Origin: CAVSWT01 sp963775245
GTDB taxonomy: Bacteria; Bacteroidota; Ignavibacteria; Ignavibacteriales; Ignavibacteriaceae
DNA length: 64,000 nucleotides
Assembly: GCA_963775245.1 (NCBI GenBank)
Contig: CAVZID010000020.1
Coordinates: forward strand, 54,566 to 118,565
Direction: 5' to 3'
Position numbers and translations under genes: made by a program. Under the pieces are notes generated by a model, which saw only the letters and a list, made by a program, of their open reading frames with translations, was not told the DNA's origin and ran no database searches. Below are positions 47,896-57,568 of this stretch, piece by piece; position 1 is the first letter of the stretch, and every line of letters starts with the position of its first letter.

Positions 47896-47963
47896 AGCCA
47901 CCAATTGCACTAATTCTCACTAATTTAATTTTTGTTAATTAGTGCGCTTCGTGAGATTCTTGT
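47896..47963. repeat. Inverted-repeat element upstream of the GH92 gene
   Basis: GCACTAATT (47907-47915) is inverted as AATTAGTGC (47937-47945), with flanking CCACCAATT and GAGATTCTTG sequence. It resembles a short dispersed repeat; a regulatory role for the downstream GH92 gene is conceivable but not shown. Confidence 0.4.
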
Positions 47964-48050
47964 CAAAATAAATTAACATTTAAATTTCTTTTAACAGAAA
48001 TAATTATCTTACTAAGAGCAAACAATATATAATAAGTCAGGAATTAAATA

Positions 48051-50405
48051 ATGAAATTAAAAATAAAATCTACAGCTTTTCTATTATCGTTGGGAATAAT
48101 TTTTATTAATATTTTAGGATACTGCCAAAACAAAACTGAAACAAATCTTGTTGATTATATAAAACCTGTAATTGGAACACAAGGGGAAGGTAATGTTTAT
48201 CCTGGCCCTGTTGCCCCTCATGGAATGGTTCAGCTTGGTCCGGATACAGATATGAAAAGCTGGGAAACAGCTTCGGGATATGAATACAGCGACAGTGTGA
48301 TAATTGGTTTCAGCATGCAGCATTTAAGTGGAACCGGAATTCCTGACCTTGGGGATTTTTTATTTATGCCTTCAACTGGCAAACCTGAATTTGTTCCCGG
48401 TACAGTTAAAAAGATTAGAAGCGATGGTAGCGAATATTATGTTCAAGATCCCGATTCAGGTTACTGCACACCTTTCAATCATAAAGATGAAATAATAAAA
48501 GCAGGATATTATTCTGTTAGACTGCCGGAACATAATGTGCTTGTTGAATTAGCAGCAACAGAACGTGCGGGTATTTTAAAATTTACTTTTCCTAAAAGCG
48601 ACAGCGCAAATATCATGATGGACTTAAATCATGTGCTTCAATGGAAAGTTGTTTGGTCAAATGTAAGATGCGAAAGTAAAACTTTGGTAACCGGGTATCA
48701 TCTGGTGAATGGCTGGGCAAAGGAAAGATATTTATTTTTTGCAGCAAGGTATTCACGACCTTATGAAGATTTCGCGATTATGAAAGACGGACAAAAAATA
48801 ATTTACAACACACGAAGATTCAGAAGCAAATACGAATCTGCCGGAACAAATATTCAATACTTCACAAGATATTCTACCAAAGAAAATGAAGTGATAATGG
48901 TTAAAGTAGGAATTTCATCAGTCAGCACTGAGAATGCACTGAAAAATCTTGATGCAGAAATCCCGGGCTGGGACTTTAATAAAGTTGTAAATGAAACCCG
49001 CTCCAAATGGAATAAAGAAATGCAGAAGATAACAATTGAAGGAACACAAGCTGAGAAAGAAACTTTTTATACTTCACTTTATCATTGCTTGCTTACGCCA
49101 ACTATTTATGAAGATGTTGACGGAAGCTACCGCGGGCTTGATCAGAATATTCATAAAGCAAAAGACTTTCATAATTATGCTATCTTTTCTCTTTGGGACA
49201 CTTACAGAGCGGAACACCCTTTATTTACTTTGATTCAACCCAAGCGTGATGCAGATATGATTAATTCAATGCTTGCACATTATGATCAAAGCGTTGATCA
49301 TCTCTTGCCTGTCTGGTCTTTAAATAATAATGAAACCTGGTGCATGATAGGCTATCATTCTGTTGCTGTAATTGCAGATGCAATATTAAAAGGTGTTAAA
49401 GGATTTGATTATGAGAGAGCTTATAATGCAATTAAAACAACTGCAATGAATCCGGATTATGATTCCGTTGAAGAATACGCTAAAATTGGTTATGTGCCTT
49501 TCGATCATGAAAATGAATCTGTTTCAAAAACACTTGAATATGCTTACGATGATTATGCAATTGCACAAGTTGCAAAGAAGCTCGGGAAGAAAGGAGAATA
49601 CAATTACTTTATTAACAGGGCAATGTCATATAAAAACATTTTTGATCCGTCCACGAAATTAATGAGAGGAAAAGATTCGAAAGGAAATTGGCGTACTCCA
49701 TTTCATCCGCATGAATATATTGAAGATATGAATAAACGGGATATAACAGAAGGCACAAATTGGCAGTACTCATGGTATGTTCCGCAGGATGTTGAAGGAT
49801 TAATTAAATTAATGGGGGGCAAAAAATATTTTACCGAAAAGCTTGATACTTTATTTATGGAAAACAAAGCAGAAGATATATCAGCAGGCAATGAAGATAT
49901 CCTTGGAAGAATCGGAGAATACTGGCATGGAAACGAACCTTCACATCATATTACTTTTCTTTATGATTATGCCGGACAGCCATGGAAAACACAAAAGTTA
50001 GTTAGACAAATTATGACAACCTTCTACGGCAACAAACCAAACTCACTTTCAGGCAATGATGACTGCGGACAGATGTCAGCATGGTATGTATTTAATACTA
50101 TGGGTTTTTATCCTGTTTGCCCCTCAAGCAATATTTATGTGATTGGAACTCCATGTGCAGAGAAAGTTACCATGAAACTTGGCAACGGAAATACTTTTAC
50201 AATGACAGCGAAAAATTATTCCCCGGAAAACAAATACATACAAGTTGTAAAATTAAACGGAAAAGTTTGGAATAAAACATATATCCCTTATGAAGAAGTT
50301 GCAAACGGCGGAACACTTGAATTTGTTTTAAACGATAAACCAAATTATAACTGGGGAGTAAAGGGAGAATCTGCTCCGCCTTCGGCGATTACCGGAGAAC
50401 AATGA
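48051..50405 (+). CDS. GH92 family alpha-mannosidase, secreted
   Basis: The 784-residue protein has a signal peptide (MKLKIKSTAFLLSLGIIFIN...YC) and the GH92 signature. Visible parts are YIKPVIGTQGEGNVYPGPVAPHG near residue 40, SLWDTYRAEHPLFTL, HLLPVWSLNNNETWCMIGYH, and the C-terminal LSGNDDCGQMSAWYVFNTMGFYPVCP, which carries the acidic residues of the calcium-dependent catalytic centre. GH92 enzymes remove alpha-mannose residues from N-glycans and yeast mannan, usually in the periplasm or at the surface. The gene is monocistronic here, with a hybrid two-component regulator further downstream on the same strand. Length is normal. Confidence 0.93.
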   Translation: MKLKIKSTAFLLSLGIIFINILGYCQNKTETNLVDYIKPVIGTQGEGNVYPGPVAPHGMVQLGPDTDMKSWETASGYEYSDSVIIGFSMQHLSGTGIPDLGDFLFMPSTGKPEFVPGTVKKIRSDGSEYYVQDPDSGYCTPFNHKDEIIKAGYYSVRLPEHNVLVELAATERAGILKFTFPKSDSANIMMDLNHVLQWKVVWSNVRCESKTLVTGYHLVNGWAKERYLFFAARYSRPYEDFAIMKDGQKIIYNTRRFRSKYESAGTNIQYFTRYSTKENEVIMVKVGISSVSTENALKNLDAEIPGWDFNKVVNETRSKWNKEMQKITIEGTQAEKETFYTSLYHCLLTPTIYEDVDGSYRGLDQNIHKAKDFHNYAIFSLWDTYRAEHPLFTLIQPKRDADMINSMLAHYDQSVDHLLPVWSLNNNETWCMIGYHSVAVIADAILKGVKGFDYERAYNAIKTTAMNPDYDSVEEYAKIGYVPFDHENESVSKTLEYAYDDYAIAQVAKKLGKKGEYNYFINRAMSYKNIFDPSTKLMRGKDSKGNWRTPFHPHEYIEDMNKRDITEGTNWQYSWYVPQDVEGLIKLMGGKKYFTEKLDTLFMENKAEDISAGNEDILGRIGEYWHGNEPSHHITFLYDYAGQPWKTQKLVRQIMTTFYGNKPNSLSGNDDCGQMSAWYVFNTMGFYPVCPSSNIYVIGTPCAEKVTMKLGNGNTFTMTAKNYSPENKYIQVVKLNGKVWNKTYIPYEEVANGGTLEFVLNDKPNYNWGVKGESAPPSAITGEQ

Positions 50406-50451
50406 TAATTTTAATTTAGCAGGAAATTATTGATTACCAATTTTATAAATC

Positions 50452-50599
50452 AACCTCACTCTCATCTCTCTCCTTATAAAGGAGAGAGACTTATTTACAA
50501 TAAAACGATATAAAATTATTTCTTAACATAAAAAAAAATTCATGTCATTATATCAAACAAACCCTTCTCCTTAATAAGGAGAAGGGTAGGGTTGAGGTT
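50452..50599. repeat. Palindrome pair (REP/BIME-like) between GH92 and DUF4139 genes
   Basis: Two strong stems lie in this gap: CTCTCTCCTT-ATA-AAGGAGAGAG (50466-50488) and CCCTTCTCCTT-AAT-AAGGAGAAGGG (50562-50586). They are flanked by AACCTCA (50452-50458) and TGAGGTT (50593-50599), an outer inverted repeat. The pair could also act as a terminator for the convergent genes. Confidence 0.65.
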
Positions 50600-50605
50600 A
50601 ATAAA

Positions 50606-52570
50606 TTATTCCAATCCATACACATTCAATTTATTCGGAAATTCAACTGAGTATTTTAAAGGGATAACTTTCTTCTCTCCCGGTTTAAGCTTTACGTTCC
50701 ATTCAAGCTTTTTATCATTACCAAGTTCATCCTTGTCTTTTTTAGGTTCAAGCAATTCAACTTTAATATCTTCATTCATTGGGATTGGAGCCTGATCATA
50801 AACTAGAATTGATTCTTCTGTCTTTCTATTATTTGTAATTTGAATTTCATATTCGTAAGTAATTTGCCTGCTTCCTCCCAGCAGCCCTTTTGATTCATTG
50901 AATTTATTAATCAAAACTTTTTTTATTTGAATCCTGTCATCAACACCAAGCGCTAAAGAAAGTGTATCTGTTGGAACAATTGTATTTAAGTATGTTTTGT
51001 TTATGAATTCATTATCAACAAAAATACTTATATCACCTTCAAGCAACGGGTAATCATTTTTATTTACAATTTTCCCTTTTAAATATACGCTCGGAGAAAT
51101 TTTTGGAATAGAAGTGTATGCAAACTCAACCGGCAAAGATTTAATTGAAATTGTTACTTTATGCTGACTATTATCGCTTGGGATAGAACTCTTTGTTGGT
51201 ATTTCAAATGAAGTTGAAAGTTCATTTGCATGTACATTTGTATACTTAATCTCCTCATCACCATTAGAAGTTATTCTCACTGCATTAGTATTACTTTTTT
51301 GTATAATTGGCCTTTCACTTCTTACAACTACTTCACTTGCTGATATTGATGCGGCTTCAAGTAGGATGGTTACATTGGCCACATTTTTTTCTCTTACTTG
51401 AAGGTTATATCTTGCACCCTGATATCCTATATAAGAAGCTCTTAATGAATGAGAACCCTGGTTAACATTTGTTATTAAAAATTTCCCGTTTGCATCGGTT
51501 GCCGAACCTAAGTTAGTTCCATCAATAACTACATTTGCGCCAACTAATGGTTCACCGGTATTTTTATCAATTACATAACCGGCAACCGAACCGATCCCGG
51601 ATGGAAGTCCCCAATTTTGGTCATAGGTTAATTGATAATTAGAACTTACCGGTTGATAGTTATTATCATAATTTCTTTTTACCGGAAGAGGTTTTGTATC
51701 TACAAACCATCTGTCCAATTCAGGCAAAGATTTAACCGACATTGGTTCTGCAGTTGACAAGGTTAATGATATATCTTTCCAGTCTTCTCCTGTTGATTGA
51801 TGCACCATTCCGAAATAATCAAGCTCGCAGCTTTTCGTATCCATTGTTATTCTGGCGTCGTATAACGGGTACCAGCCTGCACTTTGTACCAGATAAGATG
51901 GCTGAAGCTTTACATTTCCTTTTGCTTCGGTTTCAAGAGTAACGATCACTTCTTTATAATTTTTAGATTGTTTACCCTGACTTTCACTTATATCTTTATT
52001 AATGGCATTAATTTGCTGCTTATAAAAAGTTTGCTTCCTTGTCTGTTCTCTTAATCCTTTATAAATCTCTTCAAGATTTTGATCTACAAATTTTAGAATA
52101 TCTGCCCACTCTTTCGTGGAATTTACTTTAAGAAGCATTTTTTCATTCATATATTTTGAAGATTGAGATTTTAATGATTCAATAAAATCTTTTTTACTGT
52201 TAAGAATATTCATCTCATCTGAAGCTATTAGCATTAATTGATTTAATGAATCAATTTTATCCTGCAATGACTTAATATTTTCCTGCTGTACTTCTGTAGT
52301 AAATCTTTGTTCTACTTTTACATCAAGAATTTTTACAACACCATTTCCTTCTGCAGAAACACGAACGGATTCGTTCTGCAAATCAACCGGAAGATTTGAA
52401 AATACTATTTCACTTTTACCTTTGGGCAAATTAATTTCACCTTCACGGGTTATCAATGCCCTGTTTTTGAATATAGTTGCTTCAATTACTTTTGAATCGA
52501 CTTTCATTTCATCTTTGCAGAAAATAAAAGATGGAAGGATGATGACGAAAAGAAATACTATTTTTTTCAT
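50606..52570 (-). CDS. DUF4139 (mucoidy inhibitor A-like) protein with an inserted carboxypeptidase-regulatory domain
   Basis: The 654-residue protein has a signal peptide (MKKIVFLFVIILPSFIFC), an N-terminal DUF4140-like segment (ATIFKNRALITREGEINLPKG), a coiled-coil helix pair at about 90-185 and the DUF4139 core (YLVQSAGWYPLYDARI, LTLSTAEPM, FEIPTKSSIPS). Inserted at about residues 324-420 is a carboxypeptidase-regulatory-like domain: AGYVIDKNTGEPLVGANVVI, ATDANGKFLITNV and ASYIGYQGARYNL. That domain is common in Bacteroidota surface proteins but is not part of standard DUF4139. The protein should be periplasmic or on the outer membrane. Its role is unknown. It is convergent with GH92 and divergent from the hybrid regulator gene. 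Confidence 0.82.
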   Translation of the reverse strand: MKKIVFLFVIILPSFIFCKDEMKVDSKVIEATIFKNRALITREGEINLPKGKSEIVFSNLPVDLQNESVRVSAEGNGVVKILDVKVEQRFTTEVQQENIKSLQDKIDSLNQLMLIASDEMNILNSKKDFIESLKSQSSKYMNEKMLLKVNSTKEWADILKFVDQNLEEIYKGLREQTRKQTFYKQQINAINKDISESQGKQSKNYKEVIVTLETEAKGNVKLQPSYLVQSAGWYPLYDARITMDTKSCELDYFGMVHQSTGEDWKDISLTLSTAEPMSVKSLPELDRWFVDTKPLPVKRNYDNNYQPVSSNYQLTYDQNWGLPSGIGSVAGYVIDKNTGEPLVGANVVIDGTNLGSATDANGKFLITNVNQGSHSLRASYIGYQGARYNLQVREKNVANVTILLEAASISASEVVVRSERPIIQKSNTNAVRITSNGDEEIKYTNVHANELSTSFEIPTKSSIPSDNSQHKVTISIKSLPVEFAYTSIPKISPSVYLKGKIVNKNDYPLLEGDISIFVDNEFINKTYLNTIVPTDTLSLALGVDDRIQIKKVLINKFNESKGLLGGSRQITYEYEIQITNNRKTEESILVYDQAPIPMNEDIKVELLEPKKDKDELGNDKKLEWNVKLKPGEKKVIPLKYSVEFPNKLNVYGLE

Positions 52571-53019
52571 GATACCCCGCTGATATAATTGATTATTGAA
52601 TTGTCTTAGTCACAATTTGAAAGGAACCCCGTTTTATTTTTGTAATAACTTGTTTTAAGTTAACTCATTTGCTTATAATTTTCAATCAGGATAATTGTTA
52701 TCTAAATATTAATTTCTATTTAAAACTTCATCCATTATAAAATTATTTATCATTATAAAAAAATGAAGTGAAATTAACTGATTTAAATAGTATTGTATCA
52801 CTTAATTTAAAATTAATTCAGTATTTTTTTAACTAAATTCATGTTGAACCTTCACTTAATTATTTAAATTCATTACACATTAGCTTTACGTAAATTATTT
52901 TATGATAAACAATCAAACTTGTTTTCAAGTTTGAAATAAGATAAATAATTATTTAAAGAACTGGAGAAGTTTATCTAACTAAGATTTCTCCTTCATCTTC
53001 CTATACAAGATATTTTTTA
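52571..53019. promoter_or_regulatory. AT-rich divergent intergenic region, hairpin before the hybrid regulator gene
   Basis: This 449-base region has no ORF or RNA gene. Near 52913-52934 is a perfect hairpin TCAAACTTG-TTTT-CAAGTTTGA. A weaker stem, GGAGAA with TTCTCC, lies about 52965-52991, just before the start codon at 53020, which lacks a Shine-Dalgarno. Promoters for both flanking genes must lie here, but none can be defined. Confidence 0.35.
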
Positions 53020-56000
53020 ATGATATTCAAAAAAAACATATTGCAATTTTTAGCATTGCTGCTCTGTATAGAATTCTATCCCTCTACTCCGGCACAAACA
53101 TTAAACACCTTTAACGATAAAGAAATCGGAAGGCTGCTAATAAAAAATTATGGCCCTAAAGATTTTAAATCCTCCCCTCAAAATTTAGTTATATTACAAG
53201 ATTTTCGAGGTATCGTTTATGTAGGTAACAATTCGGGTATGGTGCTTGAGTTTGATGGTGCTAACTGGAAACATATAAAAGTAAGTGATCAACAAGTGGT
53301 TTGGTCATTAGCAGAGGATAAAAACGGAAGAATCTATGTAGGGACAACAAACGACCTTGGTTTATTAAAGCCTGACACAAATGGTAATCTACACTACCAA
53401 TCTCTTCTTAAAGAACTAAAAGACAAAAATAGAATCTTTTCCGGGATTCATTCAATTTATCCCACACATGATGGAATTTATTTTTGCAGCAGAGAGTATT
53501 TGTTTAGATGGAAAGATAATTATATGAAATCCTGGAGATCTAAAACAGGATTTGATGGCTTCTTCTGTGTTTACGATAGCCTATATGTTTTAGAAAAACA
53601 TAAAGGCTTAATGGTATTGAAAAGCGATTCTTTGGAATTTATATCAGGAGGTAAAATATTTTTAGATAAACCGGTTAAGGCAATGTTCCCTGCTTCTATC
53701 AAGCATGGAAGAAGAAGTTCTATTTTAATAGGGATTGATAGTGCAGGTTTGTTCCTTTATGATTGGCAAACATTGAAACCGCTCAAGGGGAAAGCAAGTG
53801 AATTCATAAAACATAATGGAATTCGTTGCGGTACAATTTTAAATGACAGCATTTTTGCAGCCGGCTTACTAAAAGGAGGTGCAATCATATTTAATAATAA
53901 AGGAGACGTAATCCAATATTTAAATAAAAGTTCCGGCCTCCATAATAATATCATATATTCAATTTCTCCGGATCATCAAGGAGGTATGTGGATGACAGAA
54001 TTGCAGGGAATTGACCACTTAGTAAATATCTACCCCACGTTTTCAGTTTTTGATGAACAAAGAGGACTTAATGGAGTAACTGCTTTTAATTCTCCCCCGG
54101 TTAGATTTAGAAATATATTATATGTGGTTACTTCAGAAGGTGTTCAATATCTTGATGAACAACAAAACCGGTTTTTTGAAGTGTCAGGGTTAAGCGGAGA
54201 TTTCTGGAAACTATTTAGCGACGATAAGTTTCTGTATGCAATAAGAGGATCAATTAGAAAAATTGATGGTGCTAATTCAAGTTTTATAAAAAAGCTTAGT
54301 GATGGTGTTTCTTGTATACGTCGTTCAAAGATTGATTCTAACAAGTATTATATTGCTAATTTTAACGGAGGAATTAAGGTATTAAGAAAAACTAAAAATG
54401 ATTGGATTGAAAGCCGGAAGCTAAAAGGATGGAATGGAAGTGCCGGTTTAATTGCTGAAGATAAAAATGGAGACATATGGTTAGGTAAAGGAAATGAAGG
54501 AATAACACGAATGCATGTTTCTCCTGAGAATGAAATTTCAAAAATTGAAATTTATGGAAAAGAACAAGGGTTACCTTTAGGGAACAATTACCCATTCTTC
54601 ACCTCACGAGGTATGTTATTTACAACCAATAGCAGTATTTACAGATTTGATAGTGATAACCGGAAATTTTTCATTGATACAACTTTTAATAAGCTGCTGC
54701 CAGGCAATTCATACACGATTAATTATCTGACAGAGGACAAAAAAGGCAATGTATGGGCAATAATATCAAAAGATATAACTTTTTATTTGAACATTTTCCG
54801 GCTGCAGCCCAATGGAACTTATATACTCGATAATGATCATTTTCTTGGAATTCCCTCAAACGGTATCTGGTCAATATATGCAGAAGATAATGGCATAACA
54901 TGGTTCGGAGGTGAGGAGGGATTATTTCGTTACAATGACAATTTACCGAAAGTTAAACAAATTAATTTCCCTGCAGTAATTCGAAGCGTTTTAATCCATG
55001 GTGATTCAGTTATTTATGGAGGTTCTTTAAATGAAAACAAAAAATTAAATGTCATTGAATTGTCTCATACGAACAATACTCTAAGTTTTGGATTTTCAGC
55101 ATTATTTTATGACCATCCCGAACAAAATACTTTCCAGATCTTTCTGGAAGGATTTGATAAAAAGTGGTCCAACTGGACATCTATCACTCAAAAAGAATAC
55201 AGTCGTTTACCCGCTGGAGAATATGTGTTCCATGTAAGGGCAAAAAATATTTATGGACATGAAAGCAGTGAAGATACTTTCGCATTTACGCTTCTGCCGC
55301 CGCCTTATTTATCATGGTGGGCTTATTGTATTTACGGATTCATTTTTTTTAGCTTCCTAATTTTAACTATTAACCGCTATAAGAATTGGCATACAAGCAA
55401 GCTCAGAGAACGAACTAAAGAACTTGAAACTATTGTAAAAATCCGTACTACGGAATTAGCTAGTAAGAATATGGAGCTACAGGAATTAAGTAAAATAAAA
55501 TCACGTTTCTTTGCCAACATATCACATGAATTCCGTACTCCCTTAACATTAATTGTGGGACAGATTGAAAACCTTTTGCCTGATTTAAAAAAGGAGCACA
55601 ATATAAAAAGAGCTAAGATGGCTCTTCGGAATTCTAAACAGCTACAGTTATTAATAAATCAACTTTTGGATCTTTCAAAGTTCGATGCTCGTGAGATGAA
55701 GCTTAAAGCATCTGAACAAAACATTGTCCCTTTGCTAAGATACTTAACTGGTTCGTTTGAATCTTTTGCCGAAAGAAAGAATATTGTTCTGAAATTTGAA
55801 TCCTCAATAGATAATATCCCGGTATATTTTGACCAGGATAAGATTGAGAAAATAATGCACAACCTTTTATCAAACGCACTCAAATTTACATCGGCAGGGG
55901 GCAAAGTTTTAGTAAGCGTTAACGTTCAATCTAAGGGGCGTGAAATTAATTTGCCGGAAGATTCCGAAAATATAATTGAAGGAGATGTAAAAATAGTTGT

Positions 56001-57111
56001 GCAGGATTCCGGAATTGGAATTCCTATAGATCGGCTGGCGCACATATTTGATCGCTTCTTCCAGGTTGATAATTCTACTACGCGTGAATATGAAGGAACC
56101 GGTATAGGTTTAGCACTAACTAAGGAGCTGGTGCAAGTCCATGGCGGAGGAATTTCTGTAGAAAGTAAAGAAGGATTCGGAACAACATTTATTATCCTGA
56201 TTCCACTTGGGAAAAAACATCTGGAACCGGATCAAATTGCTGAAATTGAAACTGGCTCTTTGGATTTACCGGAACTGGATTTAGAAAAGATATCTGAACT
56301 TTCGAATAACGAAGAATTAATAAATAAAGAGAGTGAATCAATTTCAAATCAAAAATCTAAACTTATTTTGATTGTAGAAGATAACCCTGATATGCGGACA
56401 TATATTAATGAAACTTTAGCTGAATACTATAATATTAAACAAGCTTCAAATGGTGAAGAAGGATTGGAAATAGCTATCGAAGAAATTCCTGATTTAATAA
56501 TAACCGATGTAATGATGCCTAAAATGGATGGTTATGAGTTAACAAGAAAGTTGAGAACAAACCAGGTTACAAATCACATTCCTATTATAATGCTTACTGC
56601 AAAAGCAGCCGAAAGTGATAAGCTTGAAGGATTAGAAACCGGAGTAGATGCTTTCCTGATTAAACCGTTTAGCACTAAGGAACTGGGTATAAGGGTTAGA
56701 AAACTTATTGAAATTAGAGATAAACTTATAAAACAGATTGGCGCTAAAGCTGTTTTGAATCCTTCAGAAATTTCTGTTTCTTCAATGGACCAGCAGTTTT
56801 TAAAACGCATGCATGATATAATTGAAGAAAATATGGGGAACGAAGATTTTGGAGTTGAAGTACTCGCTGAACAAATCGGAATCAGTAAACGGCAGCTCCA
56901 AAGAAAACTTAAAACCTTAATTGATTGTACACCAATACAATGTATTCGTATCATGCGGCTAAAAAGAGCAAAACAATTGCTTGAGCAAAATGCGGGAAAT
57001 GTAACTGAAATTGCATTCAGTGTTGGCTATGGGGATGTTACTGCTTTTTCCAGGGCTTTTAAAGAGGAATTTGATATTTTACCTTCAGCCTTAATTTCCC
57101 CTAAAAAATAA
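53020..57111 (+). CDS. Hybrid two-component system regulator (sensor, kinase, receiver and AraC domain in one protein)
   Basis: The 1363-residue protein combines sensor and regulator in one chain. After a signal peptide (about 1-25) comes a periplasmic sensor of beta-propeller repeats (about 40-680, GIVYVGNNSGMVLEF, WSLAEDKNGRIYVGTTNDLG, IWLGKGNEGITRMHVSPENE). A Y_Y_Y domain (about 690-755) and one membrane helix (about 768-790) follow. The kinase has phospho-acceptor His836 in ANISHEFRTPLTLIVGQ and ATP motifs NLLSNALKFT, DSGIGIP and GTGIGLAL. The receiver has Asp1163 in IITDVMMPKMDG. A C-terminal AraC-type double helix-turn-helix ends the protein. Such regulators usually sense oligosaccharides and switch on nearby polysaccharide-use genes. 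The neighbouring GH92 gene and the downstream tandem array are candidate targets; which one it controls is not shown. Confidence 0.94.
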   Translation: MIFKKNILQFLALLLCIEFYPSTPAQTLNTFNDKEIGRLLIKNYGPKDFKSSPQNLVILQDFRGIVYVGNNSGMVLEFDGANWKHIKVSDQQVVWSLAEDKNGRIYVGTTNDLGLLKPDTNGNLHYQSLLKELKDKNRIFSGIHSIYPTHDGIYFCSREYLFRWKDNYMKSWRSKTGFDGFFCVYDSLYVLEKHKGLMVLKSDSLEFISGGKIFLDKPVKAMFPASIKHGRRSSILIGIDSAGLFLYDWQTLKPLKGKASEFIKHNGIRCGTILNDSIFAAGLLKGGAIIFNNKGDVIQYLNKSSGLHNNIIYSISPDHQGGMWMTELQGIDHLVNIYPTFSVFDEQRGLNGVTAFNSPPVRFRNILYVVTSEGVQYLDEQQNRFFEVSGLSGDFWKLFSDDKFLYAIRGSIRKIDGANSSFIKKLSDGVSCIRRSKIDSNKYYIANFNGGIKVLRKTKNDWIESRKLKGWNGSAGLIAEDKNGDIWLGKGNEGITRMHVSPENEISKIEIYGKEQGLPLGNNYPFFTSRGMLFTTNSSIYRFDSDNRKFFIDTTFNKLLPGNSYTINYLTEDKKGNVWAIISKDITFYLNIFRLQPNGTYILDNDHFLGIPSNGIWSIYAEDNGITWFGGEEGLFRYNDNLPKVKQINFPAVIRSVLIHGDSVIYGGSLNENKKLNVIELSHTNNTLSFGFSALFYDHPEQNTFQIFLEGFDKKWSNWTSITQKEYSRLPAGEYVFHVRAKNIYGHESSEDTFAFTLLPPPYLSWWAYCIYGFIFFSFLILTINRYKNWHTSKLRERTKELETIVKIRTTELASKNMELQELSKIKSRFFANISHEFRTPLTLIVGQIENLLPDLKKEHNIKRAKMALRNSKQLQLLINQLLDLSKFDAREMKLKASEQNIVPLLRYLTGSFESFAERKNIVLKFESSIDNIPVYFDQDKIEKIMHNLLSNALKFTSAGGKVLVSVNVQSKGREINLPEDSENIIEGDVKIVVQDSGIGIPIDRLAHIFDRFFQVDNSTTREYEGTGIGLALTKELVQVHGGGISVESKEGFGTTFIILIPLGKKHLEPDQIAEIETGSLDLPELDLEKISELSNNEELINKESESISNQKSKLILIVEDNPDMRTYINETLAEYYNIKQASNGEEGLEIAIEEIPDLIITDVMMPKMDGYELTRKLRTNQVTNHIPIIMLTAKAAESDKLEGLETGVDAFLIKPFSTKELGIRVRKLIEIRDKLIKQIGAKAVLNPSEISVSSMDQQFLKRMHDIIEENMGNEDFGVEVLAEQIGISKRQLQRKLKTLIDCTPIQCIRIMRLKRAKQLLEQNAGNVTEIAFSVGYGDVTAFSRAFKEEFDILPSALISPKK

Positions 57112-57300
57112 TAATTAATTTAACCAAAGTTAACTACTTAAGATTAAAACTGTTAAAACAGTTAAATACCAAGTTTTAGTTATCATTAACTCCGGGATTA
57201 ATCCCGGTGCTAACCTAAATAAGTAGCAATATAAGAACCGTTTCAACGGTTTACCCATAAAATACGGTCAACATAAATAATTTAAGATAAAGACTTTGAA
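57112..57300. repeat. Cluster of palindromes downstream of the hybrid regulator gene
   Basis: Three stems are spaced over about 100 bases: AACTGTT-AA-AACAGTT (57148-57163), the perfect palindrome CCGGGATTAATCCCGG (57192-57207) and AACCGTT-TC-AACGGTT (57236-57251). They resemble REP-type extragenic palindromes and could also act as a transcription terminator for the regulator gene. Confidence 0.55.
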
Positions 57301-57374
57301 AAGCATTTTACTTAGTGGTTTTCACAAATCTTTTCCCTCGTAAAATAATCTTTTCTTTTTAATAATTTCCTAAT

Positions 57375-57443
57375 AATGTCGCATTAAAAAGGTTAAATGT
57401 CGTATCCAGCCGAATAACATTTTTTATTGCATAATTAATGTCG
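57375..57443 (+). promoter_or_regulatory. Three direct repeats of AATGTCG, candidate regulator sites
   Basis: AATGTCG occurs at 57375-57381, 57396-57402 and 57437-57443. Start-to-start distances are 21 and 41 bases, near two and four helical turns, so all three face the same side of the DNA. They lie upstream of the orphan sorting-domain gene and the tandem array. Such direct repeats fit binding by an AraC-type or response-regulator protein, but three 7-mers in an AT-rich region could be chance. Confidence 0.35.
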
Positions 57444-57568
57444 CTTCATGCAGAGCAGCATTTATTTCTATCTATTATTTTAATTCCGAAAATCCAATAA
57501 CAATTAATCTTATATAATATGAACTGCTTGGTAGGAGAAAATCCAGAAAAGTTAGAGAAGGGAAAAAA

